A DNA stretch of 64,000 nt, taken from positions 1-64,000 of the forward strand of contig JAEEJK010000095.1 in assembly GCA_016281815.1 (NCBI GenBank), given 5' to 3'. The notes under the pieces are model-generated. The model was not told where the DNA came from. It was given only the letters and a program-made list of their open reading frames with translations, and did no database searches. Numbering within the stretch: the stretch's first letter is position 1; every line of letters begins with the position of its first letter. The stretch comes from Prevotella sp. (lineage in GTDB: Bacteria; Bacteroidota; Bacteroidia; Bacteroidales; Bacteroidaceae). Position numbers and translations under genes: made by a program. Shown here in pieces: positions 8,829-19,225 of the stretch.

Positions 8829-11174
8829 ATGATAAGAAAAACTTTTCTCTTTCTGACACTCATCTGTCTGTCACACAGCGCATCAGCCCAGATTCAGACC
8901 AATGCCGGTGTTCAATACCTGCAGAACATGGCGAAGGACATGTCCACGGACTTCTATGATCTTTCCAACACCTATTTCATTGCTGACAGTCTGTCGGATT
9001 GGAATGCTGCGGGCGCCAAGGGAACCGTTAACTGGAAGCGCTACCGCCTTTCCCCACGTCAGGCTTTCAACCTCAACGGTTACTGGCCGGTGAGGATGCA
9101 GATGCTGGACTTCCCCGACACCCAATACGACAATGACCCTGATCTGGGAATCAAGATCGAGTTCATCGACGAGCGCACGGTCCGTATCCGGATGCTGACC
9201 ACCCCCATCACGCCAAAGAATGATGACGACATCGATCCCATGCTGTCGGATGAGTTCAAGACTGTCCTCAAAGGTGGCAACCTGCAGGCCTCCAATCACG
9301 GATGGAAGGTCACTGAGAATAAAAATGCCATCGTTTATAAAAGTGAGACGGGAACAGTCGAGGTGCAGCGTTATCCGTGGCGTCTCATTCTCCGCGACAA
9401 GTCAGGAAAAATCCTTACCCAGACTCGTTCGATTATCGACAACGACTCCACGCAGGTCAAACTCCTGCCGTTCAGTTTCATCAAGCGAGGGGCAGACAAC
9501 TCACGGAGTGTGAATCCTGTCTTCCTGCTCTCCCCCGGAGAGCGCCTTTATGGCTGCGGAGAGTCATTCACCTCTCTAAATAAAGTGGGGCAGAAGGTGC
9601 ATCTGTATGTGACCGATCCCCAGGGTCCCGAGACTGATGGGATGTACAAACCGGTGCCTTTCTATTTCAGCAACAGAGGCTATGGCATCTTCATGCATAC
9701 CAGTGCCCCGGTCACCTGTGACTTCGGAGCCAGTTATATAGGCGCACAGCGACTGTTCATGGGTGACGAGGAGATGGATTTCTTTGTCTTCTTCGGTCAG
9801 CCCAAGGAGATTCTTGACGCCTACACCAACGTGACCGGCAAGAGCCCGATGCTTCCGCTTTGGACCTTTGGAACATGGATGAGCCGCATCACCTATTTCT
9901 CCCAGCAAGAGGGACTGGAGATTGCCCGCCAACTCAGGGCCAACCGTATCCCCTCTGATGTGATTCATTTTGACACCGGTTGGTTCGGCGTTGACTGGCA
10001 GTGTGACTATGAGTTTGCCAAAGACCGTTTCCCCGACCCCGTGGGCATGTTGAAGACCATGCGTAAGGACGGGTTCCACACCTGTCTGTGGCAACTGCCG
10101 TATTTCACGCCCAAGAACCGCTATTTCAAGGAGATCGTCGACAACAATATGCATGTGCGCAATGCGATGGGTGGTCTCCCGTATGAGGACGCCGTATTGG
10201 ACCTGTCCAATCCCGTGACGATCAAATGGTATCAGGACAAGATCGGACATTTGATTGACCAGGGTGTGGCAGCCATCAAGTGCGATTTTGGAGAGGCAGC
10301 CCCCTTCAATGGCCTTTATGCCAGCGGACAGACGGGATTCTATGAGCACAACCTCTATCCGCTGCGTTACAACATGGCATTGTGGAACGCGGTGAAGCAA
10401 CATTCAGGCGAAGGAGTCATCTGGGCACGCAGCGCATGGGCTGGTTCGCAGCGCTTCCCCTTGCATTGGGGAGGAGATGCCGCCACCAACGATATCGGTA
10501 TGTTGGGTGACCTGCGCGGCGGACTGAGTTTCGGACTCAGCGGTTTCTCTTTCTGGAGCCATGACATGGGCGGTTTTGTCACCGCATCGCCAGAGGATAT
10601 TTATAGAAGGTGGCTCCCATTCGGCTTCTTTTCCTCACATACAAGGGCACATGGAGCACCTCCCACGGAACCGTGGCTCATCAGCAAGTCGTTCACCGAC
10701 GCTTTCCGGGCCAGTGCTGAGATGAAATACAAACTCATGCCTTATGTGTACGCGCAGGCAAAGGACTGTTCAAACCGAGGGCTTCCCATGGTCAGGGCAT
10801 TGCTGGTGGAATTTCCCGATGACCCCGGAGCATGGCAGGTGGAAGACGAATATATGTTTGGCGAGCAGATTCTGGTGGCTCCCTTGCTTGAGACAGGCAA
10901 CAGCCGCACCTGCTATCTCCCACGTGGCAAGTGGATTGACTATCAGACTGGCAAGGTGTATGAGGGAGGTTATCAGACCATTGAGGCAGGGAAGATACCT
11001 TGTGTCATCCTGGTGCGCGACGGTTCGCTCATCCCCCATGTCCCTGTGGCCCAATCGACAGACAAGATCGACTGGTCGAAAGTGGAGTTGAAGGCCTACA
11101 AGGCAGATGCCAAGACATGTCACGGCCTGCTCTTCACCCCGGGAGACAAGGATGTGAGAAATGTGTCACAATAA
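8829..11174 (+). CDS. Secreted GH31 alpha-glycosidase (alpha-xylosidase/alpha-glucosidase type)
   Basis: This is an exo-acting retaining alpha-glycosidase of family GH31. A signal peptide (about residues 1-20, ending ASAQ) precedes an N-terminal beta-sandwich, then the TIM barrel from about residue 340 (MLPLWTFGTWMSR) and C-terminal beta domains. The nucleophile is Asp486 in IKCDFGEAAPF and the acid/base is Asp550 in HWGGDAATND. The (K)xDFGE form with a following aromatic segment is closest to the YicI-like alpha-xylosidase branch, so alpha-xylosidase is the preferred guess, but alpha-glucosidase cannot be excluded. The length of 781 residues is normal. The gene has its own promoter and ends at a strong hairpin shared with the convergent toxin-antitoxin operon. 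Confidence 0.92.
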   Translation: MIRKTFLFLTLICLSHSASAQIQTNAGVQYLQNMAKDMSTDFYDLSNTYFIADSLSDWNAAGAKGTVNWKRYRLSPRQAFNLNGYWPVRMQMLDFPDTQYDNDPDLGIKIEFIDERTVRIRMLTTPITPKNDDDIDPMLSDEFKTVLKGGNLQASNHGWKVTENKNAIVYKSETGTVEVQRYPWRLILRDKSGKILTQTRSIIDNDSTQVKLLPFSFIKRGADNSRSVNPVFLLSPGERLYGCGESFTSLNKVGQKVHLYVTDPQGPETDGMYKPVPFYFSNRGYGIFMHTSAPVTCDFGASYIGAQRLFMGDEEMDFFVFFGQPKEILDAYTNVTGKSPMLPLWTFGTWMSRITYFSQQEGLEIARQLRANRIPSDVIHFDTGWFGVDWQCDYEFAKDRFPDPVGMLKTMRKDGFHTCLWQLPYFTPKNRYFKEIVDNNMHVRNAMGGLPYEDAVLDLSNPVTIKWYQDKIGHLIDQGVAAIKCDFGEAAPFNGLYASGQTGFYEHNLYPLRYNMALWNAVKQHSGEGVIWARSAWAGSQRFPLHWGGDAATNDIGMLGDLRGGLSFGLSGFSFWSHDMGGFVTASPEDIYRRWLPFGFFSSHTRAHGAPPTEPWLISKSFTDAFRASAEMKYKLMPYVYAQAKDCSNRGLPMVRALLVEFPDDPGAWQVEDEYMFGEQILVAPLLETGNSRTCYLPRGKWIDYQTGKVYEGGYQTIEAGKIPCVILVRDGSLIPHVPVAQSTDKIDWSKVELKAYKADAKTCHGLLFTPGDKDVRNVSQ

Positions 11175-11198
11175 ATGACGGAAAAGTGCAATCAAAAT

Positions 11199-11240
11199 AG
11201 GATAGGAGGCAACGTCTTGTCAGCGTTTGCCTCCTATCCT
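11199..11240. terminator. Bidirectional hairpin between GH31 gene and higA
   Basis: Arms aggataggaggcaa (11199-11212) and ttgcctcctatcct (11227-11240) are perfectly complementary over 14 bases, with a short inner stem (aacg/cgtt). The hairpin lies between two convergent genes. Confidence 0.75.
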
Positions 11241-11247
11241 TTATATG

Positions 11248-11613
11248 TTATACCCCAAGGACGATGGCAGGGTCTATATTCAGTTTTTTGCTGATTTCTC
11301 TGGCCGTCTTTAGTGAAGGATCGCCTTTGCCTGTGATAATCTCGCTGATACGGGCCGTGCTGAGTCCCAACATTTCGGCAAGTTTTGTCTGGTTCAGTCC
11401 CATCTCAAACATACGAAGTTTGATGGTCTCTACCAGTGTGGGAGTTGTGATAGGATAATGTTCCTCCTCGTAGTCGGCCACAAGGTTTGAGATCAGATCA
11501 AGTTCCAGCATGTTCTTGTCATCGGCAGGAGTATCGTTGCTGACAACTTTCAGAAGTTCATTGATGCGATTGCAAAGAGCCTTGTATTGCTGTTCTGTCT
11601 TAATCTGTGCCAT
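11248..11613 (-). CDS. higA: HigA-type antitoxin with XRE helix-turn-helix
   Basis: A DNA-binding antitoxin of 121 residues. The N-terminal half is charged and helical. The C-terminal half is a Cro/C1-type helix-turn-helix with MFEMGLNQTKLAEMLGLSTA, then ARISEIITGKGDPSLKTA. This layout matches HigA antitoxins, which bind and neutralise the HigB RNase and repress their own operon. The gene follows the toxin gene with only two bases between, in the toxin-first order usual for higBA. Confidence 0.88.
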   Translation of the reverse strand: MAQIKTEQQYKALCNRINELLKVVSNDTPADDKNMLELDLISNLVADYEEEHYPITTPTLVETIKLRMFEMGLNQTKLAEMLGLSTARISEIITGKGDPSLKTAREISKKLNIDPAIVLGV

Positions 11614-11615
11614 AA

Positions 11616-11912
11616 TTATATGTTTTTGATGTCCTTAATCTTTTCATATTCCTCATGAGTGCCAATGAAACGCATATAGACTTTCTGGTTGATGAACAAG
11701 ACGATAGCCACTATTCGGTAGTTGTTTCCCTTGATATCGAACACGTAGCGATCGTTGCCTACATAATCCATGGTATTGAACGTTTGTTTGATGTCGGCAA
11801 AATTCTTCCAATTGGCCTTTGTCGTCTTCTTGTACCAGTCACGTAAAGCCACGTCGGCATCAGCATGTTTTGCTATGAAATCCCGTATCATTGAAAAAGA
11901 TATCACTCTCAT
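11616..11912 (-). CDS. higB: HigB-type toxin, mRNA interferase
   Basis: A 98-residue toxin of the HigB family that would cleave mRNA on the ribosome. Visible family features are the start MRVISFSMIRDFIAKHADAD, RDWYKKTTKANWKNFADIKQ, the core strand NRYVFDIKGNNYRIVAIV, and the C-terminal FIGTHEEYEKI. The ATG at 11912 is chosen over the upstream in-frame TTG (11930) because that TTG lies inside the -7 promoter element (11928-11935). The transcript therefore probably starts only about ten bases before the ATG. The pair is likely autoregulated by HigA binding near this promoter, although no operator palindrome is obvious. Confidence 0.9.
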   Translation of the reverse strand: MRVISFSMIRDFIAKHADADVALRDWYKKTTKANWKNFADIKQTFNTMDYVGNDRYVFDIKGNNYRIVAIVLFINQKVYMRFIGTHEEYEKIKDIKNI

Positions 11913-11927
11913 CACTTGATTTTTTCG

Positions 11928-11959
11928 CAAAGATAAACTAAAAGTTCGGTGTTGCCAAA
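11928..11959 (-). promoter_or_regulatory. Promoter of higBA
   Basis: On the minus strand, TTTG (11956-11959) and TATCTTTG (11928-11935) are separated by 20 bases. The short distance to the ATG at 11912 implies a leader of about ten bases. Confidence 0.68.
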
Positions 11960-12110
11960 TATTTTTCGGAGTTTTTAAAGAATAACGTGATTACAGCACA
12001 AAGTATGTAGAGGACAAATTATGCTGTTTTGCTATAGGTAGAGTAAGATACCCAATTGATAATTTTTGTTCATAAAATGGCATAAGAATTAAAAAAACTC
12101 AAATTTTTTA

Positions 12111-12139
12111 TTTGCCTCCACTTTTTTTTATTAATTTTG
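12111..12139 (+). promoter_or_regulatory. Likely promoter of the MORN-repeat gene
   Basis: TTTG at 12111-12114 and TAATTTTG at 12132-12139 have a 17-base spacer, slightly shorter than consensus. The ATG at 12161 follows after a short leader. Confidence 0.45.
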
Positions 12140-12160
12140 GGGTGAAAATCCGAAGAAGAA

Positions 12161-13291
12161 ATGAAAATAGGCAATTTTATATTCATATATTTATTGTCTC
12201 TCATTACCATATCCGTTGACGCTCAGAATGTTACTTTCGGTACTCTGGACTTGAAGAAGGAGGGTGCCATCTACAAAGGAGAGATTCAGGGTGGAAGACC
12301 TCATGGTAGTGGCGAGATGACTTACCGCAACGGAGACAAATATAAGGGAGAATTTGTGAAAGGCAAAAAGCAAGGCAATGGTGTCTTCACATTTTCTGAC
12401 GGAGAAAAATATGTGGGACAGTATTACCAGAACCAGATGCATGGGAAAGGTACTTACTATTTCATGAACAAAAACCGTTATGAGGGTTACTGGTACCGCG
12501 ATATGCAGCAAGGCGAGGGAACCATGTACTACTACAACGGCGACAAGTACGAGGGCCGGTGGCTGCAGGACAAGCGTGACGGAAAAGGAAAGTATACGTT
12601 CTCATCCGGTCAATACTATGACGGGATGTGGAAGGACGACATGAAGAACGGCTACGGTGTGTTCAACTGGGGCAACGGCGTGTCCTACCGAGGCAACTGG
12701 GTCAACAACGAGCGTTCGGGCAAAGGCGTCAACTACTATGACGGTGGCGACACCTACGAGGGCATGTGGCTAAGGGACCTCCCCCATGGCAGAGGGGTTT
12801 ATACCTTCAAAGACACCGGAGACGTGTATGACGGCGAGTATGTCAGGGGAGAGCGCACCGGCATGGGACGAGTGAAATATAGAAGCGGTGATACCTATGT
12901 GGGGCGTTTCCTTGATGGTGAGCGCTCAGGAGCCGGCACCTATACATGGAAAAACGGAGATGTCTATACCGGCAACTGGTATAAGGACAAGCAGAGTGGG
13001 GTGGGGAAACTCCAGAAGAGAAACGGCGACCGCTTTGAAGGTGAGTTCCGTGACGGAAAATTTGAAGGACAGGTGACCATCCACTATCATGACGGATCTC
13101 GCTTCAAAGGTACTTTTCACCGCGGCATCCGTCATGGTCAGGCTCTTGAGGAGACCGCCGACGGCAAGCGTTTTGAAGGGTCCTACAAAAATGGTGTGCG
13201 CGACGGAAATTTCGTGGAACGCAACATGAAGGCCGGAGGACAGATCATCGCCCGAGGACATTATGTCAACGGGCAGCGTTATGCAGACTGA
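12161..13291 (+). CDS. Exported MORN-repeat protein
   Basis: The protein (376 residues) has a signal peptide (MKIGNFIFIYLLSLITISVDAQ). Nearly all the rest is about 14 tandem MORN repeats of 22-23 residues with the Y-x-G-x-W/F and G-x-G core (for example YKGEFVKGKKQGNGVF, YEGRWLQDKRDGKGKY, YTGNWYKDKQSGVGKL). The last two units are more divergent. MORN repeats form beta-hairpin arrays; in bacteria their partners are mostly unknown, so no function is assigned. The following gene begins shortly after its stop codon. Confidence 0.9.
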   Translation: MKIGNFIFIYLLSLITISVDAQNVTFGTLDLKKEGAIYKGEIQGGRPHGSGEMTYRNGDKYKGEFVKGKKQGNGVFTFSDGEKYVGQYYQNQMHGKGTYYFMNKNRYEGYWYRDMQQGEGTMYYYNGDKYEGRWLQDKRDGKGKYTFSSGQYYDGMWKDDMKNGYGVFNWGNGVSYRGNWVNNERSGKGVNYYDGGDTYEGMWLRDLPHGRGVYTFKDTGDVYDGEYVRGERTGMGRVKYRSGDTYVGRFLDGERSGAGTYTWKNGDVYTGNWYKDKQSGVGKLQKRNGDRFEGEFRDGKFEGQVTIHYHDGSRFKGTFHRGIRHGQALEETADGKRFEGSYKNGVRDGNFVERNMKAGGQIIARGHYVNGQRYAD

Positions 13292-13313
13292 TACAAACTA
13301 CAATATAGACAAT

Positions 13314-13760
13314 ATGATTATCGACACACTTCAGAATTTTGAGAGATATCTCAGTCTAAACCCAAGGTTTGAGACTGTGTTGCGGTTTCTAAAGGACCAT
13401 CAACTCGATGCTCTTGAGGCAGGCAAGCATCCTATTTTAGGAGAAGACGTTTTTGTCAACATTCAGGTCGCCAAGGGCAAGACACCGGAAGAGGCTGTGG
13501 TGGAAACCCACCGTGTGATGGCCGACATCCAAATCCCTCTTTCTGGTGAGGAGACTTATGGGTATATTCCCGCAGAGTGCCTTCCCGAGGCAGACTACGA
13601 TGAGGCGAAAGACATGGCCAAATTCCCCGGTGTGGCAGCCCAGAGTCTTGTCACATGCCAACCAGGGATGTTCGCTATCTTCTTTCCTCAGGACGGTCAT
13701 GCTCCCTGCATCACCGGGCAGCCTGAAATCAGGAAGGCCATATTCAAAGTAAAATGCTAA
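13314..13760 (+). CDS. YhcH/YjgK/YiaL family protein (DUF386, cupin-like)
   Basis: A 148-residue cytoplasmic protein of the YhcH/YjgK/YiaL family, beta-sandwich proteins linked to sialic acid and other sugar catabolism; NanQ, a sialic acid anomerase, is a member. Features seen are the start MIIDTLQNFERYLSLNPRF, VFVNIQVAKGKTPEEAVVETHR, ADIQIPLSGEETYGY, and the C-terminal MFAIFFPQDGHAPCI with a probable metal-site histidine. The ATG at 13314 matches the family start; an alternative ATG at 13281 would overlap the MORN stop codon. It precedes the branching enzyme gene with 32 bases between them. Confidence 0.87.
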   Translation: MIIDTLQNFERYLSLNPRFETVLRFLKDHQLDALEAGKHPILGEDVFVNIQVAKGKTPEEAVVETHRVMADIQIPLSGEETYGYIPAECLPEADYDEAKDMAKFPGVAAQSLVTCQPGMFAIFFPQDGHAPCITGQPEIRKAIFKVKC

Positions 13761-13792
13761 AACGATCATCATTCATAAGCGACAACAGCACT

Positions 13793-15877
13793 ATGGCAGA
13801 GAAAAAGACAAAAAAGGTCGCCCAAGAAGTGGCACCAAAGAAAAAGACTTCCACCAAAGCCAAAACTCCCAAGCATATCGGACTCGTTGCCAAAGATCCC
13901 TATCTGGAGCCATACGAGGGAGCCATCTGCGGACGGCATGACCATGCCTTGTGGAAAATCAGCCAGTTGACCAAAAACGGCAAGAGCACTCTTCGTGACT
14001 TCGCCTCTGGGTATGACTACTACGGTCTTCACAAGACAGCCCGCGGATGGGTGTTCCGTGAATGGGCTCCTACAGCCACGGATATCTATCTCGTAGGTGA
14101 TTTCAATGGTTGGACCGAGAATGAGAAATACAGGTTGAAGAGAGTTGCCGGAACCGACAACTGGGAGGTCAAGTTACCCTCCAAAGCCATGAAGCACGGC
14201 GACCTCTACAAGATGCATGTTCATTGGAACGGGGGCGAGGGAGAGCGTATTCCCGCTTGGGCACAGCGCGTTGTCCAGGATGATGTGACCAAGATTTTCT
14301 CGGCACAGGTTTGGAATCCCGAGCAGCCTTATGTATGGAAGAAGAAATCCTTCAAGCCCAATGTCAACCCGCTGCTGATCTACGAATGCCATATCGGTAT
14401 GTCGCAGGATGCAGAAAAGGTGGGAAGTTATACAGAATTCAAGGACAACGTGCTCCCCAGGGTCATCGCCGACGGATACAACTGCATCCAGATCATGGCC
14501 ATCCAGGAGCATCCCTATTATGGCTCATTTGGCTATCATGTGAGTTCCTTCTTTGCCGCCTCCAGTCGTTTCGGAACTCCTGAGGAACTGAAGGCTCTCA
14601 TCGACACCGCCCATAAGAACGGCATTGCTGTCATCATGGACATCGTTCACTCCCACGCCGTGAAGAATGAGGTGGAAGGACTTGGCAATCTGGCTGGAGA
14701 TCCCAACCAATATTTCTATCCCGGTGATAAGCATGAGCATCCCGCATGGGACTCCCTGTGCTTTGATTATGGAAAAGACAATGTCATCCATTTCCTCCTC
14801 TCCAACTGCAAGTACTGGTTGGAAGAGTATCATTTCGATGGCTTCCGCTTCGACGGCGTCACCTCGATGCTCTACTACAGCCATGGACTGGGCGAGGCGT
14901 TCTGCAACTACGGCGACTACTTCAACGGACATGAGGATGACAATGCCATCTGCTACCTGACCTTGGCCAACCAACTCATCCATGAGGTCAATCCTCATGC
15001 CATCACCATCGCTGAGGAGGTGAGCGGCATGCCCGGACTGGCTGCCAAGTTTGAGGATGGAGGCTATGGCTTTGACTACCGCATGGCGATGAACATTCCC
15101 GACTACTGGATCAAGACCATCAAGGAACTGAGCGACGAGAACTGGAAACCCTCCTCCATCTTCTGGGAGGTGAAAAACCGTCGTCCCGACGAGAAAACCA
15201 TCAGTTACTGCGAGAGTCATGATCAGGCTCTTGTCGGTGACAAGACCATTGTCTTCCGGTTGATAGATGCTGATATGTACTGGCATTTCAAGAAGGGAGA
15301 TGAGAATGAGATGGCCAACCGAGGCATTGCCCTACACAAGATGATCCGTCTGGTGACTGCCGCAGCCATCAATGGCGGCTATCTCAACTTCATGGGCAAC
15401 GAGTTTGGTCATCCGGAATGGATTGACTTCCCCAGAGAGGGAAACGGGTGGAGTTACAAATATGCCCGCCGCCAGTGGAATCTTGTCGACAACCAAGAGT
15501 TGTGCTATCACTGGTTGGGTGATTTTGACAAGAAGATGCTCAGTGTCATCAAGAGTCAGCGGAATTTCCAGAAGACCCCTGTTCAGGAAATCTGGCACAA
15601 TGACGGCGACCAGGTCCTTGCCTTCATGAGAGGAGACCTTGTCTTCGTGTTCAACTTCAGTCCTACCCGTTCGTTCACCGACTACGGATTCCTCGTTCCT
15701 ACCGGTTCTTATAATGTCGTGCTCAACACCGACGCCAAGGAATTTGGCGGAAACGGCTTTGCCGACGACTCGGTCACCCATTTCACCAATTTCGACCCCA
15801 TGTATGTGAAGGACCACAAGGAGTGGCTTAAACTTTACATCCCTGCCCGTTCGGCAGTGGTGCTGAAGAAAAACTGA
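13793..15877 (+). CDS. glgB: 1,4-alpha-glucan branching enzyme (GH13, eukaryote-like type)
   Basis: GlgB transfers an alpha-1,4-glucan segment to a 6-hydroxyl, making glycogen branches. After a lysine-rich N-terminal extension (MAEKKTKK...) comes the CBM48-like module (VFREWAPTATDIYLVGDFNGW), then the GH13 barrel with VIMDIVHSHAVKN, the nucleophile region YHFDGFRFDGVTSM, the acid/base region TIAEEVSGMP and the third acidic site YCESHDQALVGDK. The C-terminal all-beta domain includes VFVFNFSPTRSF. The sequence resembles the branch shared with plants and animals rather than E. coli GlgB, as is common in Bacteroidetes. The start at 13793 gives 694 residues; a start at 13754 would overlap the upstream gene. 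It overlaps the next gene by one base (TGATG). Confidence 0.96.
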   Translation: MAEKKTKKVAQEVAPKKKTSTKAKTPKHIGLVAKDPYLEPYEGAICGRHDHALWKISQLTKNGKSTLRDFASGYDYYGLHKTARGWVFREWAPTATDIYLVGDFNGWTENEKYRLKRVAGTDNWEVKLPSKAMKHGDLYKMHVHWNGGEGERIPAWAQRVVQDDVTKIFSAQVWNPEQPYVWKKKSFKPNVNPLLIYECHIGMSQDAEKVGSYTEFKDNVLPRVIADGYNCIQIMAIQEHPYYGSFGYHVSSFFAASSRFGTPEELKALIDTAHKNGIAVIMDIVHSHAVKNEVEGLGNLAGDPNQYFYPGDKHEHPAWDSLCFDYGKDNVIHFLLSNCKYWLEEYHFDGFRFDGVTSMLYYSHGLGEAFCNYGDYFNGHEDDNAICYLTLANQLIHEVNPHAITIAEEVSGMPGLAAKFEDGGYGFDYRMAMNIPDYWIKTIKELSDENWKPSSIFWEVKNRRPDEKTISYCESHDQALVGDKTIVFRLIDADMYWHFKKGDENEMANRGIALHKMIRLVTAAAINGGYLNFMGNEFGHPEWIDFPREGNGWSYKYARRQWNLVDNQELCYHWLGDFDKKMLSVIKSQRNFQKTPVQEIWHNDGDQVLAFMRGDLVFVFNFSPTRSFTDYGFLVPTGSYNVVLNTDAKEFGGNGFADDSVTHFTNFDPMYVKDHKEWLKLYIPARSAVVLKKN

Positions 15878-16977
15878 TGAAACCCTATCTGAACGATACT
15901 CAGGAGAGAATACCCGACAGGCGTTATACACAAGTGGTGTGTGCCATTGCCTTTTGGGTATTCTCTTTTGTCTATCTCTTTTTCTACCAGGCAGAGGTGC
16001 TGTCAGCGGGTCAGCATGTGCTGTCAGGAGGCCGTACCTACTACCATCGCCTGATTGGGGCATTTCTCATCACATTGGCGCTCTACTTGCTTCAAAGGGC
16101 AGTAGCCTATTTTGTTCCATTATACAAAAGAGGGCATGCGCTGACCTATTTCCCGTCATTGCTGATCCTGACCCTTATCACCGACTTCTCCCCAGACACA
16201 GGCAAAGATTCTTCGATGAGTGGATGGTGGATCGCTATTCCCGTTCTTGCCATCCTCTACTTCGCTGTCCAGTGGGTGCTTAGGCAGATTGAGCCTTATG
16301 AGCCAGAGGACGCCAGTCCGGGGTTGCTGTCGCGCACGACATGGGTCAACCTGCTTTCCATGTGCATCATGTTTGTTGCCGTTGGCATTTTCAGCAATGG
16401 AGATGAGTCGTTCCACTACCGGATGAGGATGGAGCAGTTGATCACCGAGGGAAAATATACCGAGGCCCTTCAGGTAGGCAGGCGCTCCATGGCCACCGAC
16501 CCTCCACTCACCATGCTTCGTGCATATGCCTTGTCTCAGCAAGGTCTGTTGGGAGACCGCTTCTTCCATTATCCCGTAGCAGAGGGCACAGAGTTGTTGG
16601 CCGCCGACAGTGCATCCATGCAGGTCATTCTCATTCCCGATTCGGTTGTCAGGGCAGGTGCGGAGACCCCACGCTCAAGGGTGGACAACCGGCTGATGAA
16701 CCTTCTCCTCCACAAAGACCTGGGCACATTTGCCGCTGTCGTATCCAAAGTCTATCCCGACTCCCTCATGCCCAAGCACTATGAGGAAGCATTGGTTTAT
16801 TATCACTATTATTCAGGTCAGCCGATGAAGGAGATGCAAGACCATGTGACAGAGACCGATTTCATGGATTTCAGGAAGATGGAAAAGGAGCAGCAAGGGA
16901 AAGGTGTCAGAAACCAACTTCGCCGAACATTTGGCAATACCTACTGGTATTATTATAAATATGGTGGGAAAAAATGA
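15877..16977 (+). CDS. Polytopic membrane protein related to DUF6057 (stand-alone short copy)
   Basis: No characterised function is known to me. The 366-residue product has about five or six hydrophobic segments in the first half (for example VVCAIAFWVFSFVYLFFY, LIGAFLITLALYLL, WIAIPVLAILYFAVQWVL, LLSMCIMFVAVGIF). The soluble C-terminal half starts with YRMRMEQLITEGKYTEAL. It shares a design with the three proteins at 40509, 44275 and 49051: an early FYQ motif, a membrane domain, then a TPR-like helical region about cells of 'working pairs' and a final FGNTYWYYYKYG, compared with FGNTFWSYM and SDTYWYYF. It is translationally coupled to glgB by a one-base overlap, and no beta-propeller partner is adjacent. 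The family name is from memory. Confidence 0.72.
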   Translation: MKPYLNDTQERIPDRRYTQVVCAIAFWVFSFVYLFFYQAEVLSAGQHVLSGGRTYYHRLIGAFLITLALYLLQRAVAYFVPLYKRGHALTYFPSLLILTLITDFSPDTGKDSSMSGWWIAIPVLAILYFAVQWVLRQIEPYEPEDASPGLLSRTTWVNLLSMCIMFVAVGIFSNGDESFHYRMRMEQLITEGKYTEALQVGRRSMATDPPLTMLRAYALSQQGLLGDRFFHYPVAEGTELLAADSASMQVILIPDSVVRAGAETPRSRVDNRLMNLLLHKDLGTFAAVVSKVYPDSLMPKHYEEALVYYHYYSGQPMKEMQDHVTETDFMDFRKMEKEQQGKGVRNQLRRTFGNTYWYYYKYGGKK

Positions 16978-17035
16978 TTTTTGAGGGTCGGACGAATCCG
17001 GCAAGTCCGCCATCGAATGACAAATCTGACATTTT

Positions 17036-17067
17036 TTTGCCAATTCTGCCTTGAAAATCTAATTTGG
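17036..17067 (+). promoter_or_regulatory. Likely groESL promoter
   Basis: TTTG at 17036-17039 and TAATTTGG at 17060-17067 are separated by 20 bases; the -7 element differs from consensus at one position. No CIRCE operator (TTAGCACTC-N9-GAGTGCTAA) is present. An imperfect inverted repeat (gccaattctg at about 17039, cagaattgac at about 17090) straddles the region. Confidence 0.45.
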
Positions 17068-17124
17068 CACGGTTTTCGCTATTCTGAAGTCAGAATTGAC
17101 AAAAACTTTTTAAAAACAACAATT

Positions 17125-17394
17125 ATGAACATTCAACCATTAGCAGACAGGGTGTTGGTTCTTCCCTCACCCGCAGAAGAGAAAGTTGGCGGCATTATTA
17201 TTCCCGACACCGCCAAAGAGAAACCGCTTCAGGGAAAGGTGATTGCAGCAGGCAAAGGTACGAAAGACGAGGAAATGGTTCTCAAAGCAGGAGACCAGGT
17301 GCTTTATGGCAAGTATGCCGGTACAGAAGTAGAGTTTGAGGGTGAGAAATACCTGATCATGCGTCAGAGCGATGTTCTTGCCATCATCGGTTAG
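17125..17394 (+). CDS. groES: Co-chaperonin GroES
   Basis: GroES forms the heptameric lid of the GroEL folding chamber in the cytoplasm. The 89-residue product begins [20 protein letters not shown]. It has the mobile loop region [17 protein letters not shown] and the strands [34 protein letters not shown] and SDVLAIIG, all typical. The ATG at 17125 is the family start; the longer reading frame upstream covers the promoter. groL follows after 63 bases, the usual operon. Confidence 0.97.
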   Translation: MNIQPLADRVLVLPSPAEEKVGGIIIPDTAKEKPLQGKVIAAGKGTKDEEMVLKAGDQVLYGKYAGTEVEFEGEKYLIMRQSDVLAIIG

Positions 17395-17421
17395 TTCCAC
17401 TCTGCCTGAGCGAATATATAG

Positions 17422-19089
<1,668 letters not shown>

Positions 19090-19107
19090 AATGCCACATC
19101 AAGTTAG

Positions 19108-19146
19108 CAAAATGAGGGGGAAAGCGTCTGCTTCCCCCTCATTTTG
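19108..19146 (+). terminator. Terminator of groESL
   Basis: Arms caaaatgagggggaaagc (19108-19125) and gcttccccctcattttg (19130-19146) pair with one bulged base and a short loop, 18 bases after the groL stop codon. Confidence 0.8.
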
Positions 19147-19187
19147 TGAAATATATACACTTTTTTCGATTTATTTCAACAAAATAG

Positions 19188-19219
19188 TTTGGATACTATT
19201 ATTAAATCGATTAATTTTG
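19188..19219 (+). promoter_or_regulatory. Strong promoter upstream of candidate small RNA
   Basis: TTTG at 19188-19191 and TAATTTTG at 19212-19219 are separated by 20 bases, an exact Bacteroidetes consensus. No open reading frame starts downstream before the hairpin at 19303-19335. Confidence 0.65.
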
Positions 19220-19225
19220 CAATCC

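Noticed and set aside
16990..17125. CIRCE operator upstream of groESL
   Set aside because: The TTAGCACTC/GAGTGCTAA palindrome is absent; only an unrelated imperfect inverted repeat is present.
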